Source: Panicum virgatum (Eukaryota; Streptophyta; Magnoliopsida; Poales; Poaceae). Taken from it: DNA of 64,000 nucleotides. Below the pieces are notes generated by a model, which saw only the letters and a program-made list of their open reading frames with translations, made no database searches and was not told the DNA's origin. The position numbers were made by a program, and so were the translations under genes. Location: assembly GCF_016808335.1 (NCBI RefSeq), contig NC_053149.1, forward strand, positions 57,155,922 through 57,219,921. Direction: 5' to 3'. Positions 48,401-59,215 of the stretch are shown here, piece by piece; the first letter of the stretch is position 1, and each line of letters starts with the position of its first letter.

Positions 48401-51400
48401 TGGTTGCAATATGGTGACTGGCAAGTGGATCTGGACGCATAAGCGTCGGGCTGATGGCACACTGGAGCGCTACAAGGCTCGCTGGGTTCTCCGGGGGTTC
48501 ACTCAGCGGCCTGGTGTGGACTATTATGAGACCTTCAGCCCAGTCGTGAAGCCCGCTACGGTGCGCACGGTCCTCTCGCTTGCGCTCTCGCGCTCTTGGT
48601 CTGTGCACCAGCTGTACGTGAAGAATGCGTTTCTTCACGGCACTCTGTCAGAAACTGTCTACTGCTCTCAGCCAGCGGGATTTGTGGATTCGAGTCGTCC
48701 GAATATGGTCTGCCGGCTCAACAAGTCTCTCTATGGACTGAAGCAAGCTCCTCGGGCTTGGTACTCTCGGTTCGCCACGTTCTTGCTGACATTGGGGTTC
48801 ACTGAGGCCAAGTCTGACACGTTTCTCTTCGTCTACCGCCGTGGGATGAGACTTCATATCTGCTTCTCTACGTTGATGACATTGTGCTCACAGCCTCTAG
48901 TCAGCGGTTGCTTCAGAGTGTCACATCCTCTCTGCAGCAGGAGTTTGCTATGAAGGATCTCGGTCTGCTCCGCCACTTCTTGGGCGTCACTGTTGAGCCT
49001 CACCTGTCTGGTCTTCTCCTGCACCAGCGGCAGTACGCACTCGATATCCTAGAGCGGGCTGGGATGACTGATTGCAAGCCCTGCTCCACTCCTGTCGACA
49101 CTCAGGCGAAGCTGTTTGCTGATCTGGGTGATCCGGTGGCTGATCCTACTGCCTACCAGAGTCTGGCTGGTGCTTTGCAGTACCTCACCTTCACCAGGCC
49201 GGACCTCACCTACGCTGTCCAGCAGGTCTGTCTCCGTATGCATGATCCCCGGGAGTCACACCTTGCTGCGCTGAAGCGTCTCCTCCGCTACGTCCGTGGC
49301 ACTGTGGACCTCGGCCTGGTGCTTCACCGCTCGTCCTCTGCTGAGCTGGTGGTCTACACCGACGCTGTCTGGGCTGGCTGCCCGGACACTCGTCGCTCCA
49401 CTTCCGGCTACGCCGTCTTCCTGGGCGGCAACCTGGTCTCCTGGTCGTCCAAGCGGCAGCCGGTTGTCTCCCGCTCCAGTGCCGAGGCGGAGTACCGGGC
49501 TGTCGCTAACGGCGTAGCGGAGGCGTCCTGGCTACGACAGCTCTTGGCGGAGCTCCACAGCCCGCTCACCAAGAGCACGCTCGTCTACTGCGACAACATC
49601 AGCGCCGTGTATCTCTCCACCAACCCCGTCCAGCATTAGCGGACGAAGCACGTAGAGATCGACCTACACTTCATGCGCGACAGAGTCGCCAGCGGTGATG
49701 TTCGGGTACTCCATGTCCCGACTACCTCCCAGTTTGCTGACATCTTCACCAAGGGGCTGCCCTCCTCGAACTTCTCGGAGTTTTGATCCAGCCTCAACGT
49801 AGCCGGTGGCCCTTTGTACTCTATTTGTACTCTCTTCTTGTCCAGTGTTGAACACCGCTGCGTTGGTAGTTCAGATTGCGGGGGGTGTTAGCTTTCTTGT
49901 TGTCCAGTCTTGAACACCGCTGCGCCGGTAGTTCAGACTGCGGGGAAGTGTTGGAGTATATTGAGCCCATGTGTATATATGCCCATCTAGAGGCCCATGT
50001 ATAGGTATTATATATACCCATCCTTCTAGGGTTGGAGGAATACATCCATTATTCCCTCCAATATTAAACATACAAGTCTTCTTTTACAGGAATTCCGACT
50101 GACATTTTTGTTAAATGTTAGCAGGATACAAAATTCCTGCTTTGGTGTAACTTTGATAGCAAATTATCATCTCCTGTGGCCTGCCTTGATACTTACGATA
50201 TATACCAAGAGATGTTTGTCAAGGCATGAAACATGTTACCAGCAAAGATACAGAAAAGAAGAAAGTTGCTAAAATGTATCAAAGTTTATGTTCTAATTAT
50301 GATCACTACTTAACTTTACTATTGAGCTTTTTACAGTATGTCATCAACAATGCCATATTGTACCAAGCCAAGATAACATGCTTGATATAAAGCATACCAG
50401 AACGAACAGTGTATGCTAAATCAACAAACCTTGGATTGTAAGAAATGTGAAAGACACTTTTATGTTTCAAGGAATCATATACAGCAGACAACGTATGTCG
50501 CTTTGCACTGTCGCTACTGAATTCTTCAAAAAGGGCCTCATTTTTAAGCTGAACAGCTCTCCTTACACCCAGTCTTAGTTCACCATCATCACCTCTACAA
50601 AGGTAACAAAAAAACACTTTGGTAAATAAGATACACAGTGCACCTATGCCTACCACATTGTTCATGTGTTTACCGGAGAAATAAGACTGCATCCCCTGAA
50701 ACCAGTTTCTTTTTATTGACAAATGAACTCCATCCAGTTGTTAAGAGATGCCTACGAGGCTGACCTGGAATGCAAAGCAATTTCATCACTTGCTTGAATT
50801 TGAAACAGATAATCATAAAAACAACTCAAGCAACACCAAGATCAGAGATCAGCTTCACCATTATTCCAATTCTAAATACACTAATTCTTGTAAGAAACAA
50901 AACACTGCTCGGGAAAAGCAAGTAATCTTCACAGCGCACACAATATTCCAAGATAAAAGCACACACATGATAAAAGTTATAAAACACTACTTATACTAGA
51001 ATTGGAAACAGAGTTCATATCAGTTAGATTTTTGCTAATGCAAAACTGATAAAAAACAGTATCCTGAAAATAGGAATTTTAAATTTTAAAGTGTTGGGGC
51101 TACATCTGCTACAGATTTCATATTAATTGTTAAAATATTCATCCAAGATTTAGCCTAAGTACACATGTTATAAAAAGAGAGAGCTCAATAACAGAGGTTT
51201 TAGCATTGGTAGTTATTTGATTATGAAATATAAAATTATATGGAAGCAACACTCACAAGTTCCATATAGAAGTGTGACACGAAAAATTCACATGAAACAC
51301 TGTAAACACATACATTGTAACAAGGGCATTGTTCATTTCTTGTCTAGTAAAAGTGTAAAACTGATCTGACCCCTATAAATATGACGAAACTTCCACTTGG

Positions 51401-52614
51401 CTCCATGCAAATCCTTGGCAACAAGCTCTTGAGAAGGCCTGAGTTGATTATAGTCCTACCAAGAACACAGCAACCAAAAGCATTTAGCACTGAAGCACAG
51501 GGCAAGGAGCAGTTTCAAGAGCCAAATAGCGCAATGAAAGATATATCACCAGCGGTGGGAAACAGTCCTCAGCAGCTCGACGAGGAACAGAGAACCCTCC
51601 ATGCGTGCTTGTGTCAGAGGCAGTGAGCGTTTTGCAGAACATGTGCAGCATCCGGGACTTCCTTTCAGCATCAAAATCCTCCATGTCCTCGTCCCCTTCA
51701 ACTCCACCAACACGCACATTTCTCCCAAATGCCTGAATGAACAAAATGTGCAGTCGATGCTTAATTTTTTTATATAAACGTGAAAGTAATCTTTTCATAT
51801 CCCTCAGCAATCTCACATTCCATCTTTGTTCATCATAGCTGACGGCAATAAAGATTCACTAGGTACTGAAAATAAGCCAATAGTAGTATGCTATGCATGC
51901 TAAATGAAACTACATTACACGAAAATGCCTATTCTAACGAAATATCACCATGAAGACCTCAACATAGAAAAAACTAAAAATGCCTATTCCATCGATCGCG
52001 CCTCTTCCCAAATCAACCTGAGCAGCCAAAGCCAAAAATGGCACACGCACACATTACGAATGCTCCACCACACCGAGAACTGAAAATGAAACAGGCTCTG
52101 ACACATTTGACACCCCAAAAATCCTATCCAAGGAGCATGGGGAACGTGATCCCCGCGGATCCCCGTGAGCACACGAATCCAATCGGGTAATTTCGAGCAG
52201 ATGTTTACCTCACCCTCCGCCACCAGCGCCAGCCGTGCGTACACCTCGTCCGTCGCCGCATCCGCCTGCACACACAGCCATGCTAGCCTCGTCATAAAAA
52301 ACAATGGAGCCAAAAACAGCCGCCGGCACCTCTAAAAGGCTTAAAACACCTCGCAGACATGGCACAGTTGTGCTCGCACTCACGCATAGCTCGATGTCCG
52401 CGACGCGGCACACCACGTGCGGCGGCAGGTCCGCCGCGACGTCCCCGCCGCCGGCCGCAGCGAGGTGGCCCTGCGGCAGGTACACGACGAGGCTGCCCCG
52501 CCGCGGCAGCGCGACCACGGGCCCCGCGCACGCGTGCCACAGGTCCAGGCACACCGCCGGCGGGGGGCGCCGCTCCTCGCCCTCGCCGTCCACCATGTTG
52601 AGATCGATGCCCAT
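42460..52614 (-). CDS. ARF3: auxin response factor, ARF3/ETTIN type
   Basis: ARFs bind auxin-response DNA elements; the ARF3/ETTIN group lacks the C-terminal PB1 (Aux/IAA) domain and patterns organ polarity and flowers. Ten exons join in frame: 52614-52384, 52265-52209, 51732-51550, 51455-51371, 50764-50674, 50594-50430, 44563-44447, 44370-44295, 43586-43424, 43337-42460; 2046 nt, 681 residues, normal for the group. The dimerisation flank starts [20 protein letters not shown]. The B3 domain begins [20 protein letters not shown] (127-146) and includes [20 protein letters not shown]. The ARF ancillary domain includes [16 protein letters not shown] and DRVSPWEID. No PB1 domain follows; the protein ends [12 protein letters not shown]. 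The last exon carries two tasiR-ARF sites, each encoding VLQGQE. Intron 6 (5.9 kb) contains a copia element. Which grass ARF3 paralogue it is cannot be decided. Confidence 0.95.
43057..43077 (-). promoter_or_regulatory. tasiR-ARF target site, 3' site
   Basis: The plus strand reads TTGACCTTGCAAGACC within this 21-mer, nearly identical to the conserved TAS3-derived tasiR-ARF, so the ARF mRNA is complementary to it. Against the Arabidopsis small RNA as I remember it, position 13 makes a G:U pair and one mismatch lies near its 3' end. It encodes VLQGQEI. It predicts silencing of this ARF by the TAS3 pathway. Confidence 0.88.
43276..43296 (-). promoter_or_regulatory. tasiR-ARF target site, 5' site
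   Basis: Second copy of the site, 219 bp upstream in the mRNA sense, again with TTGACCTTGCAAGACC on the plus strand. It encodes VLQGQEL. Two sites in one transcript are the hallmark of ARF3/ETTIN genes. Confidence 0.9.
44644..44754 (+). repeat. left LTR (111 bp)
   Basis: Short LTR followed immediately by the primer binding site TGGTATCATTAGCC. Confidence 0.9.
44970..45604 (+). pseudogene. copia gag-like alanine-rich frame, interrupted
   Basis: A plus-strand frame runs from the leader to the MITE insertion with many Ala, Pro and Leu residues and three repeats of the type [14 protein letters not shown]. It continues after the MITE at 46067. No zinc knuckle is visible, and the sequence is too repetitive to align with known gag, so the label rests on position. 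Confidence 0.45.
45605..46059. mobile_element. hAT-type MITE nested in the copia gag region
   Basis: The 455 bp element begins TATAGATGGCCATTTGGCCC and ends CGTTTGGCCACCTATA, inverted copies, with the 8 bp duplication CGTGCAGG at 45597-45604 and 46060-46067. Its interior is full of GGCCCG/CGGGCC phrases and strongly self-complementary. It interrupts the alanine-rich gag-like frame and is younger than the copia element. Confidence 0.93.
46067..49784 (+). pseudogene. copia pol, frameshifted
   Basis: Recognisable blocks in order: protease ([13 protein letters not shown]), gag-pre-integrase ([16 protein letters not shown]), integrase ([37 protein letters not shown]), reverse transcriptase ([49 protein letters not shown]), RNase H region ([30 protein letters not shown]). 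Breaks: a 25 bp tandem duplication at about 47648-47696 shifts the frame after integrase, a stop TGA lies near 47907, one base is missing near 48842 just before YVDD, and a TAG follows NPVQH at 49637. It is not functional. Confidence 0.9.
49949..50063 (+). repeat. right LTR (115 bp)
   Basis: Matches the left LTR apart from a short ATAT-containing indel and two base changes. The sequence just before it (TTGAACACCGCTGCG ... GTTCAGA) is present twice, at about 49848 and 49911, a small duplication of the polypurine-tract region. Confidence 0.9.
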
Positions 52615-53838
52615 GGCGCGCGCGGCCGCCACTAGGGTTCCGGGTCCTGCTCCGGTCCCCCCGCGGTCGTGCGCCCGTGCGGTCCGCCGCTCGGCCCCCT
52701 CCAGGGCAAGGCGGTTAAAAGGCGGAGCCGACCGCGACCCGGCGGGGAGGAGGAGAGGAGGGGGAGGACGAGGAGGTCAGGAGGATGAGCACCCCATTAA
52801 TGCCTCCGGGGCCGTCGCGCTCCAGCCATCTCCTTCCCAGTCAGTCAGGCCCCCCATGCCGCTCTGCTCCCTGCGGCGACCGCGCGCTCCCTCCTCAGTC
52901 CTCCCTTCTCCCCCCGCCTCGGCTGCCGCGATCGATGCCGGTCGCTGTTGCTTCCTGGGCCGCTGCCGGCTGCCGCTGCGTCACTGTGGCTAGCCTGCGA
53001 CGCCCATGCCTTTATGACGCTGCTGTTTCGCGAGCTGCTGCTGGTGATGTGAAGTGAAGCCGAGGAGGGTGCGGTGAGGTGGGGATGAGGTAAGGTGTGC
53101 GGGTGAGAGGAGAGGGAGAGCCACTAGGGTGGGGTGAGGGGATGGATTGGACGGGGTGTTTCGGGCGCCGGGTGGGTGCCGATGCGTTTGCTGGCTGCTC
53201 TGCTCTGCTGCGGAGTGGCACCGCGCTGCGCTGCTGTGTTGCGCGCCTACTGGCCGCCGGGCGCGCCGCAGCAGCCATCAGCGGCCGCGGCTGCTGCTTT
53301 AGGTGCATCTGTTCCCCCGCCAGGAGGCCACCCGCCAGCGCCTCGGGCAAAGAGCGCACAGTGCCGTCCTCTCCCGCATTACTCCGCCTACGGATTTCCT
53401 CCTATCCATCTCTCTCAGGCCTTGCGACGGTGTGATTTCAAGCTTCCGGACGTCGGTTTTGACCTGGAATTCGTCTCGGCTCGGTTGATCGGAACATAGG
53501 CTCGAGCCGAGCCCATCCTGCCTTTCACGGGAGCAGCCGCGGCACTTTGCTGGTGGGGAGTAGAGTAGCGCTTGTAGTCGTAGGCTCGTAGCTCAGGAGA
53601 TGGTCTGCAGCTGTAGGTCATATGGCTCTGGGTCGGGGGTAGGAACAGCCGAGCAGAGCGGCGCACTGTGCTGCTTCCATGCCGTGGCTGGACACGTAAT
53701 AAATGGTCGCCATGTGTTCAATGCGAAGCCAGCAATCGACGGACGGACGGACGGATCTGACCGCCCCAGTCGCAATCAATGGCCGATAAGTACGTACGCA
53801 GACGCGGTCATGATTAAGCAATGAGTGTGCCTTCTCAC
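52615..53838 (-). promoter_or_regulatory. ARF upstream region
   Basis: GC-rich to about 53500, as expected for the 5' UTR and promoter of the minus-strand ARF. Long open frames here on both strands show no domain. A short GACG tandem repeat (ACGGACGGACGGACGGA) is at about 53740-53756. I see no convincing TATA box and made no attempt to call auxin-response elements. Confidence 0.4.
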
Positions 53839-54921
53839 TGCCGCGCTATCCTACCTGCAACTGGAGTACCCACTCCTATTGTGACAAGACTCGCGTAGTT
53901 ATACGTAACTACGCTCTAAGGATCTGAGCAGCCGGACCCCTGGGGTCCGGCTCCATCTCACCAGACCAACGGTCCCGGACCCGCTTCCCGCTCGGGGACG
54001 AGTCCGGTGTCACCAGGTGTCCCAGAGGTGGAAATGCTCAGCACCTGTGGGCGAGGACCCGGACCCCCGCAGATAGGTCCGGAACCTCCACGTGTCTATC
54101 CGGACCCCCGTGAGCTCTCGGCTCAGCTAGCTGCTCGGAAGGGACCGGAGCCGCCACGTGTCGCGCGGACGCGAGCGCGGACGCAAGCCTTCTACTGGAA
54201 GCTCGCGCCACGTGTCCCGCATGTGCAGGCACGGGCACAAACCTTCCGCTGGAAGCTCCCTCATCCACCCGCATTAAGTGCGAGTGGTTGAGGCGTGCTC
54301 TGCTGTCGCTGGGCACGGGGCAGTTTTGTCAGTCCACACGCATGGGCGGCAAGTCATGATGACCTACTTCTGACAACTCGGTAATAGTACGCCGCAACAG
54401 TGAACAGAGAGGGTAACGCGGTGCTGCGCCCTACCCTCTACGTTCGTAGCTGCCTACACCGATAGGACAGCTCAAGACCATCCCTAGTCAGAAGCTACGC
54501 ACGGAAGCCGACGACAAGATCTCCGGATCTGAGACATTGAAGGCCAAAGTGTAGTTTATAATACATCGCCGGGCCCACCTGTCGGGGTCCCGCTCAGTGT
54601 ACTGCTCCCTTTGGTCTTATAAAAGGGAGAGCACGCACGGTAGAAAAGGGGGGTTCACACAGACACGAGGTTCCACAAGTTTTCTCACATGCAGAGGCTG
54701 GCATAGCTCCTCCCCCAGCTTGCACACAAACTCAGGCAATACATCACACAGTGGACGTAGGGTATTACGCTCCGGCGGCCCGAACCACTCTAAATCCTTG
54801 TGTGCTTCTGTATTCTTACGCCTCTAGATCGAGCATTCCTTGACTGCCCCCAAGCACATCCTACACTTAGGATTAGGCAGGTGCATTTCGCCGCCCGGCT
54901 GTGGTTTTCCACACCACGACA
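53839..54921 (+). repeat. left LTR (degraded start)
   Basis: About 1083 bp; contains an internal duplication of the segment around CTGGAAGCTC that the right LTR lacks. Confidence 0.75.
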
Positions 54922-55149
54922 TTTGGCGCGCCAGGTAGGGGCAGCTTGGTTTTCGCTTGATTATCGGCTCGGCATCACCATGTTTCAGGTGGCGAGTGCT
55001 CGGGGGCCAGAACTCGCGGGGCAAGAGCCCGTGTCAGCAGGATGGCGAAAGCGGGTCATGCTCTCCCAGCTCGTCATCAAGCAGGTCTGGGGGGAGCACA
55101 GCTTCATCAAATCCCAGCTCGCAGCATACCTCACTCATGTGAGGAAGCC

Positions 55150-55325
55150 CGCTCCGACGGAAAGTCGACTCCGGTCGCACCAAGTCCGCTCCGCCGGAAA
55201 GCCGACTCCGGTCGCACTAAGCCGACTCTGGTGGCTCTCTCCGGCGGAAAGCCCACTCCGGTCGCACTAAGCCGACTCTGCTGGCTCTCTCCGGCGGAAA
55301 GCCGACTCCGGTCGCACCCCCGACT
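55150..55325 (+). repeat. tandem repeat of about 51 bp inside the LTR element
   Basis: Three to four imperfect units, each with CGACTCCGGTCGCACTAAGC and CTCTCTCCGGCGGAAAGC. The unit shares CACTCCGGT and CTCCGGCGGA words with the 52 bp array at 26320-26960. Confidence 0.8.
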
Positions 55326-55894
55326 CTACATCTCTGTAAGTCCTACCCTTAGAGGCCCAGCAGGGAATATAACTTTTTCCTTTGTAACTATGTAGTACTT
55401 CCGTGTGGTCCAGTCCGGTGAGCCTCCCCCGTGGAGAGGTCCAGACCTCTGCAAACCAGGTTCAGGGAAGCCTACTCACCCTCCGGGGAGGTCCGGAGCC
55501 GTGTAGCCGCTTAGCCTGGTTCCGTACCCTAAGTCTGCACGCACCACCTCCTGTGAATGAGTGCCGTAGTACCTAGGACTGGGAACCTGGAGGTCCGGAC
55601 TTTCTCTTAACCTAAAGGCCGGTCCCTTAAGCTCCGTTCACTGAGCATAGCTGTCTATCTCAAAGGATCACAGCCAACAGGATTTGGGACCCGTGGGGCA
55701 CGCTACTAAGCATCTACCCTGAATCATGTGCAGATCCAAAATGTGATGATGCAGCAGGTGACCCAAAGGATGGACGACGCAGGACAAGACCCTTGCGGCG
55801 CGCACCGCTGGGTGCCAGAAGCAACCAAGTTGCTCACAGTAGTGGCCCCCACCTGCGGGTTCGTTGCCTCTCCCGAGGCGGGCCCGGGTGCCTC

Positions 55895-56980
55895 TGTCGG
55901 TACCCTGCAACTGGGGTACCCACTCCTACTGTGCCAAGACTCGTGTAGTTATCCGTAACTACGCCCTAAGGAGCTGAGCAGCCGGACCCCTGGGGTCCGA
56001 CTCCATCTCACCGGACCAACAGTCCCGGACCCGCTTCCCGCTCGAGGACGGGTCTGGTGTCACCACGTGTCCCAGAAGTGGAAATTCTCAGCACATGTGG
56101 CCGCGGACCCGGACCCCCGGAGGTGGGTCCGGGACCTCCACGTGCCTATCCGGACCCCCATGAGCTCTCGGCTCAGCTAGCTGCTCGGGAGGGATCCGGA
56201 GCCGCCACGTGTCACGCAGACGCGGACGCAAACCTTCCGCTGGAAGCTTCCTCACCCACCCGCATTAAAGTGCGAGCGGTTGAGGCGTGCTCTGCTGCCG
56301 CTGGGCACGGGTCAGCTTTTGTCAGTCCACACTATGGATCGCCAGTTACCGAGGCGGTTCGTCAGTTACCAAGGCAAGCATTAAAGACTCAGCGCCGCGC
56401 GCATGGACAACAAGTTATGACGACCAGCTACTAATTGGAGCAACAGTGCACGCTGCTACAGCGGACTAAGTCAGTAGTTCGGCGCTTCATCATGACCTCG
56501 ACGCGCGGTTCCAGAGGCTAGACTCTACTCCGACAGGACAGCTCAAGACCATCCCTGGTCAGAAGCTACGCACGGAAGCCGACGACGAAGATCTTCGGAT
56601 CTATAGCATTTAAGGCTCCACTGTGTACAATATCAAATATATCACCAGGCCCACCTGTCGGGGCTCCGCTCAGTGTACGTGCTCCCCTTGGACAAATAAA
56701 AGGGAGAGCACGCCCGCTAGAAAAGAGAGGGCAGACACAACACAAGGTCGGATTCACTCCGAATAATCCCGTTCTCAATCTCTTGAGAGCACAAGCAATA
56801 CAACACACAGTAAACGTATGGTATTACGCTCCGGCGGTCCGAATCAATTTAAATTTTTGTGTGCTTCCGTGTTCTTACGCCTCTAGATCGAGTATTCTTT
56901 GATGGCCTCTAAACACATTCTACACTTAAAATTAGGCATGTGCATTCCGCCACTCGGGTATGGATTTGCACACCACAACA
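55895..56980 (+). repeat. right LTR
   Basis: About 1086 bp from TGTCGGTACC to CACCACAACA. The first 100 bases share long blocks (ACTCGTGTAGTTATCCGTAA) with the LTRs at 23837 and 27210. The TATA position reads AAATAAAAGGGAG near 56695. Confidence 0.8.
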
Positions 56981-59215
56981 CACTCTCGCCTCGCGCGCGC
57001 GCCCGCCTTGCCCGGGGCCCGGCCTGCCCTTTCCGTCTCCGTGCGCGACAGGGAAGGGAACCGCTAAACTGGTGCCGCCGGCGGCAAGTAGTAGGAGCGA
57101 CTGGTGCGCCGTCCACCTCAGCGCACGCAAAAGCGGTGTGGCGTGGCCATACGGGAACCGGGGAACGTGGTAGGATCGGCCCGTTCCATGCCCGCCACTA
57201 CGGGCGCCGGCCACTAGACCCTCCTCCCGCGTCCACCGGCGGCCGTGTGCTCCCGCGCCCCGCACTGCAGCACATCGACGCCGACGTGCGCACGCGCCCC
57301 TCCCCCGTCTAGCGTCTAGCAGACGGTCCATGTCCATCCCACCAAAGAAAAACTGCGTACGCCGGGCCAACCGGTCCACCAGACCACCACTGTTGGACGA
57401 ACCGCCGTGCGATGGGCACGGGCGCGCTGCTGCTGGCCTGCTGGGGCTTGCCGTCTGCCGGGGCGTGGCGCAACCGCAGGGGATCTGCCCGAGCCGAGCC
57501 GAGCCTCGTGTGGGCGACTGCGTAAAACTGTAAAACCGTGAAAAAAGGAAAGGAAAAGGAAACAAAGGCGCGGAGCCGGTCGCATCGCGCGACACTCCCG
57601 CGCCGTGCTCCTTTTTACCAACCGGCTTTCCCTGTTTACCCGGTCGTGTGGGCCAGCGGCAGCACTGGCGCGCGCAGCAGCTATCCCGGGGGCGCTCCGC
57701 TGCACTCCAGTGCACGGCGGCTCACGTTTTCTTCGGGTGACCTGCGCCCGGTCTGGTCTCCCTGCTTCTTGTACCTCATCTCTCCTTTTTACGGCTTTAC
57801 CCCACGCCAGCGCTCAGCTTTGCTCGTCTTTTTGGACGCGGGGAAGGGATGGCCGGATGGGGACGACGCCTTTTGCAGCGAGCGACGAGTTCTTCCCGGA
57901 GCGCATCTCTGCCCTGCCTGCCTGCTGTCCTGCTGAGATGGCTCATGGCTTTGCCTGTGGGGCACGCACCACCGCACGGCACGGGCCACGGGTGGCACCT
58001 CGGGTGACAAGGCATAGAGCCGTTCTGCTTGCGCGCGGGCCACCGCGAGTCGCGTCCGCTTTCCCGGTAGGGGGGGCTAGGCGTCCACTAGTAGCCAGTA
58101 AGCCAGCCAGGGCGGGGGGCAGCCGGCCAGGCCAGGGCGTGCGTGATTCGTCTGGTCGTCGTCCCCCGGCCGGCCAGGGGAGGGGCTGGCCGCTGGCCCG
58201 CGCCCCGCGCTCGCGCTCGCGCTCGCGCTCTTTGGATCCGTCTGGCTGCTGGCCCGCGCCCCGCGCTCGCGCTCGCGCTCGCGCTCGCGCTCTTTGGATC
58301 CGTCTGGCTGGTTTTTTTTTTTTTTTGAGCAGGATCCGTCTGGCTGGTTGCTCTCGCCTCTCGTGTTACCGATGCGATGCCCCCGGTGTGGTGTGGTGGG
58401 GGTGGACCTGTCTTGGTCTCGGTTAACAACTCTTCACGTGCGATGAAAAGGGCCTCGCCTCTTCAAAATGTAAAGCGGTGATGTGCTCCTGTCCTCCGGT
58501 TCCTTTTAGCCCAATTCTGGAACTTTTTTCCCGGAGAACTTTGGGTGATTCATACAGTAAGCACGTCGACATCCAGGTTGCGGAGTTATTGGTGTGTTTG
58601 TTTTTTTGCGGGTAGTACAGGTATTGGTGTTTGCCGGGGCACTCTTGCCCTCATTAATTGAACGAGTGTCTTGTTCCGGTGGCGGGTGCGTCAAGAGGCT
58701 AAATTCATGCCCTTTGTATGGTGACCGGTGACCGCGGCATTTTTGTGCAAAATAGGCGTGCATACCCCACCCGCTAATGAGCGTTATCAGTCGGAGCCAT
58801 TAATCGATAAATTATAGTAACATGCAGGGCGTTTTTTTCTTTCCTACATGCCACATACTGTGCATCTCCTTAATCCTTAATCCATGGACATTCGATCAAG
58901 GCATCCAATGGCCTAGGTTCGATCTGGACCTGGTTTTTCATGGACGACTTGTCCTGCCAGCTATGAAAACTTCTGGGGTGCAGCCTGTATATAGCAAGGC
59001 CTAATGGCCCAAAAGAAGTTCCCGGAAAGCATACATGGGAATTGGCCGAATGGCACATTGTAAAAGCCCAAAAGATCAGGCTCCAGTGGGCCGAATCACT
59101 ATCCTGGACCGAACAAATACTGGCTACAGAATTTCTGGGTAAGAGGACGTTCAGGGCTTGCTTTCAGCGCTTGCCCTCTGACATTATCGAGTTGGGCCGA
59201 AATGTACAACGCCGG
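56981..59215. other. GC-rich then mixed intergenic DNA, no gene recognised
   Basis: Open frames of up to about 270 codons exist on both strands (for example 56909-57715 minus and 57605-58426 plus) but overlap each other, have Arg/Pro/Ala-rich shadows and no domain. At about 58187-58345 a roughly 60 bp unit ending GGATCCGTCTGGCTG is repeated, with expanded GCTCGC hexamers and a T-run between copies. I see no supported gene. Confidence 0.45.

Larger units (their letters stand above)
44644..50063 (+). mobile_element. copia retrotransposon in ARF intron 6, antisense to the gene
   Basis: The 5420 bp element has short LTRs at 44644-44754 and 49949-50063, both TGTTGGAGTATATTGAGCCC...CCCTCCAATA, and the 5 bp duplication TTAAA at 44639-44643 and 50064-50068. 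A primer site TGGTATCATTAGCC follows the left LTR, and GCGGGGAAG precedes the right one. Coding order is gag-like, protease, integrase, reverse transcriptase, RNase H, on the strand opposite to the ARF. The LTRs differ by an indel and about two substitutions. Short LTRs and sequence style suggest the Hopscotch/Retrofit-type group. A hAT-type MITE sits in its gag region. Confidence 0.94.
53839..56980 (+). mobile_element. non-autonomous LTR retrotransposon related to the one at 23837
   Basis: LTRs at about 53839-54921 and 55895-56980 bracket a 973 bp interior. The right LTR starts TGTCGGTACCCTGCAACTGG; the left start is degraded (TGCCGCGCTATCCTACCTGC). The left LTR ends CACCACGACA and is followed by a primer site TTTGGCGCGCCAGGTAGGGG. 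Interior sequence has no gag or pol. I found no clean target duplication, and the LTRs differ by several indels, so this copy is older than its relative. The element may be transcribed from TATAAAA at 54618-54624. Confidence 0.82.

Noticed and set aside
52304..52993. 229-codon plus-strand frame
   Set aside because: It is the antisense shadow of ARF exon 1 and its GC-rich upstream region.
56909..58426. Frames of 268 (minus) and 273 (plus) codons
   Set aside because: Overlapping, Arg/Pro/Ala-rich, interrupted by low-complexity GCTCGC repeats and without a domain.
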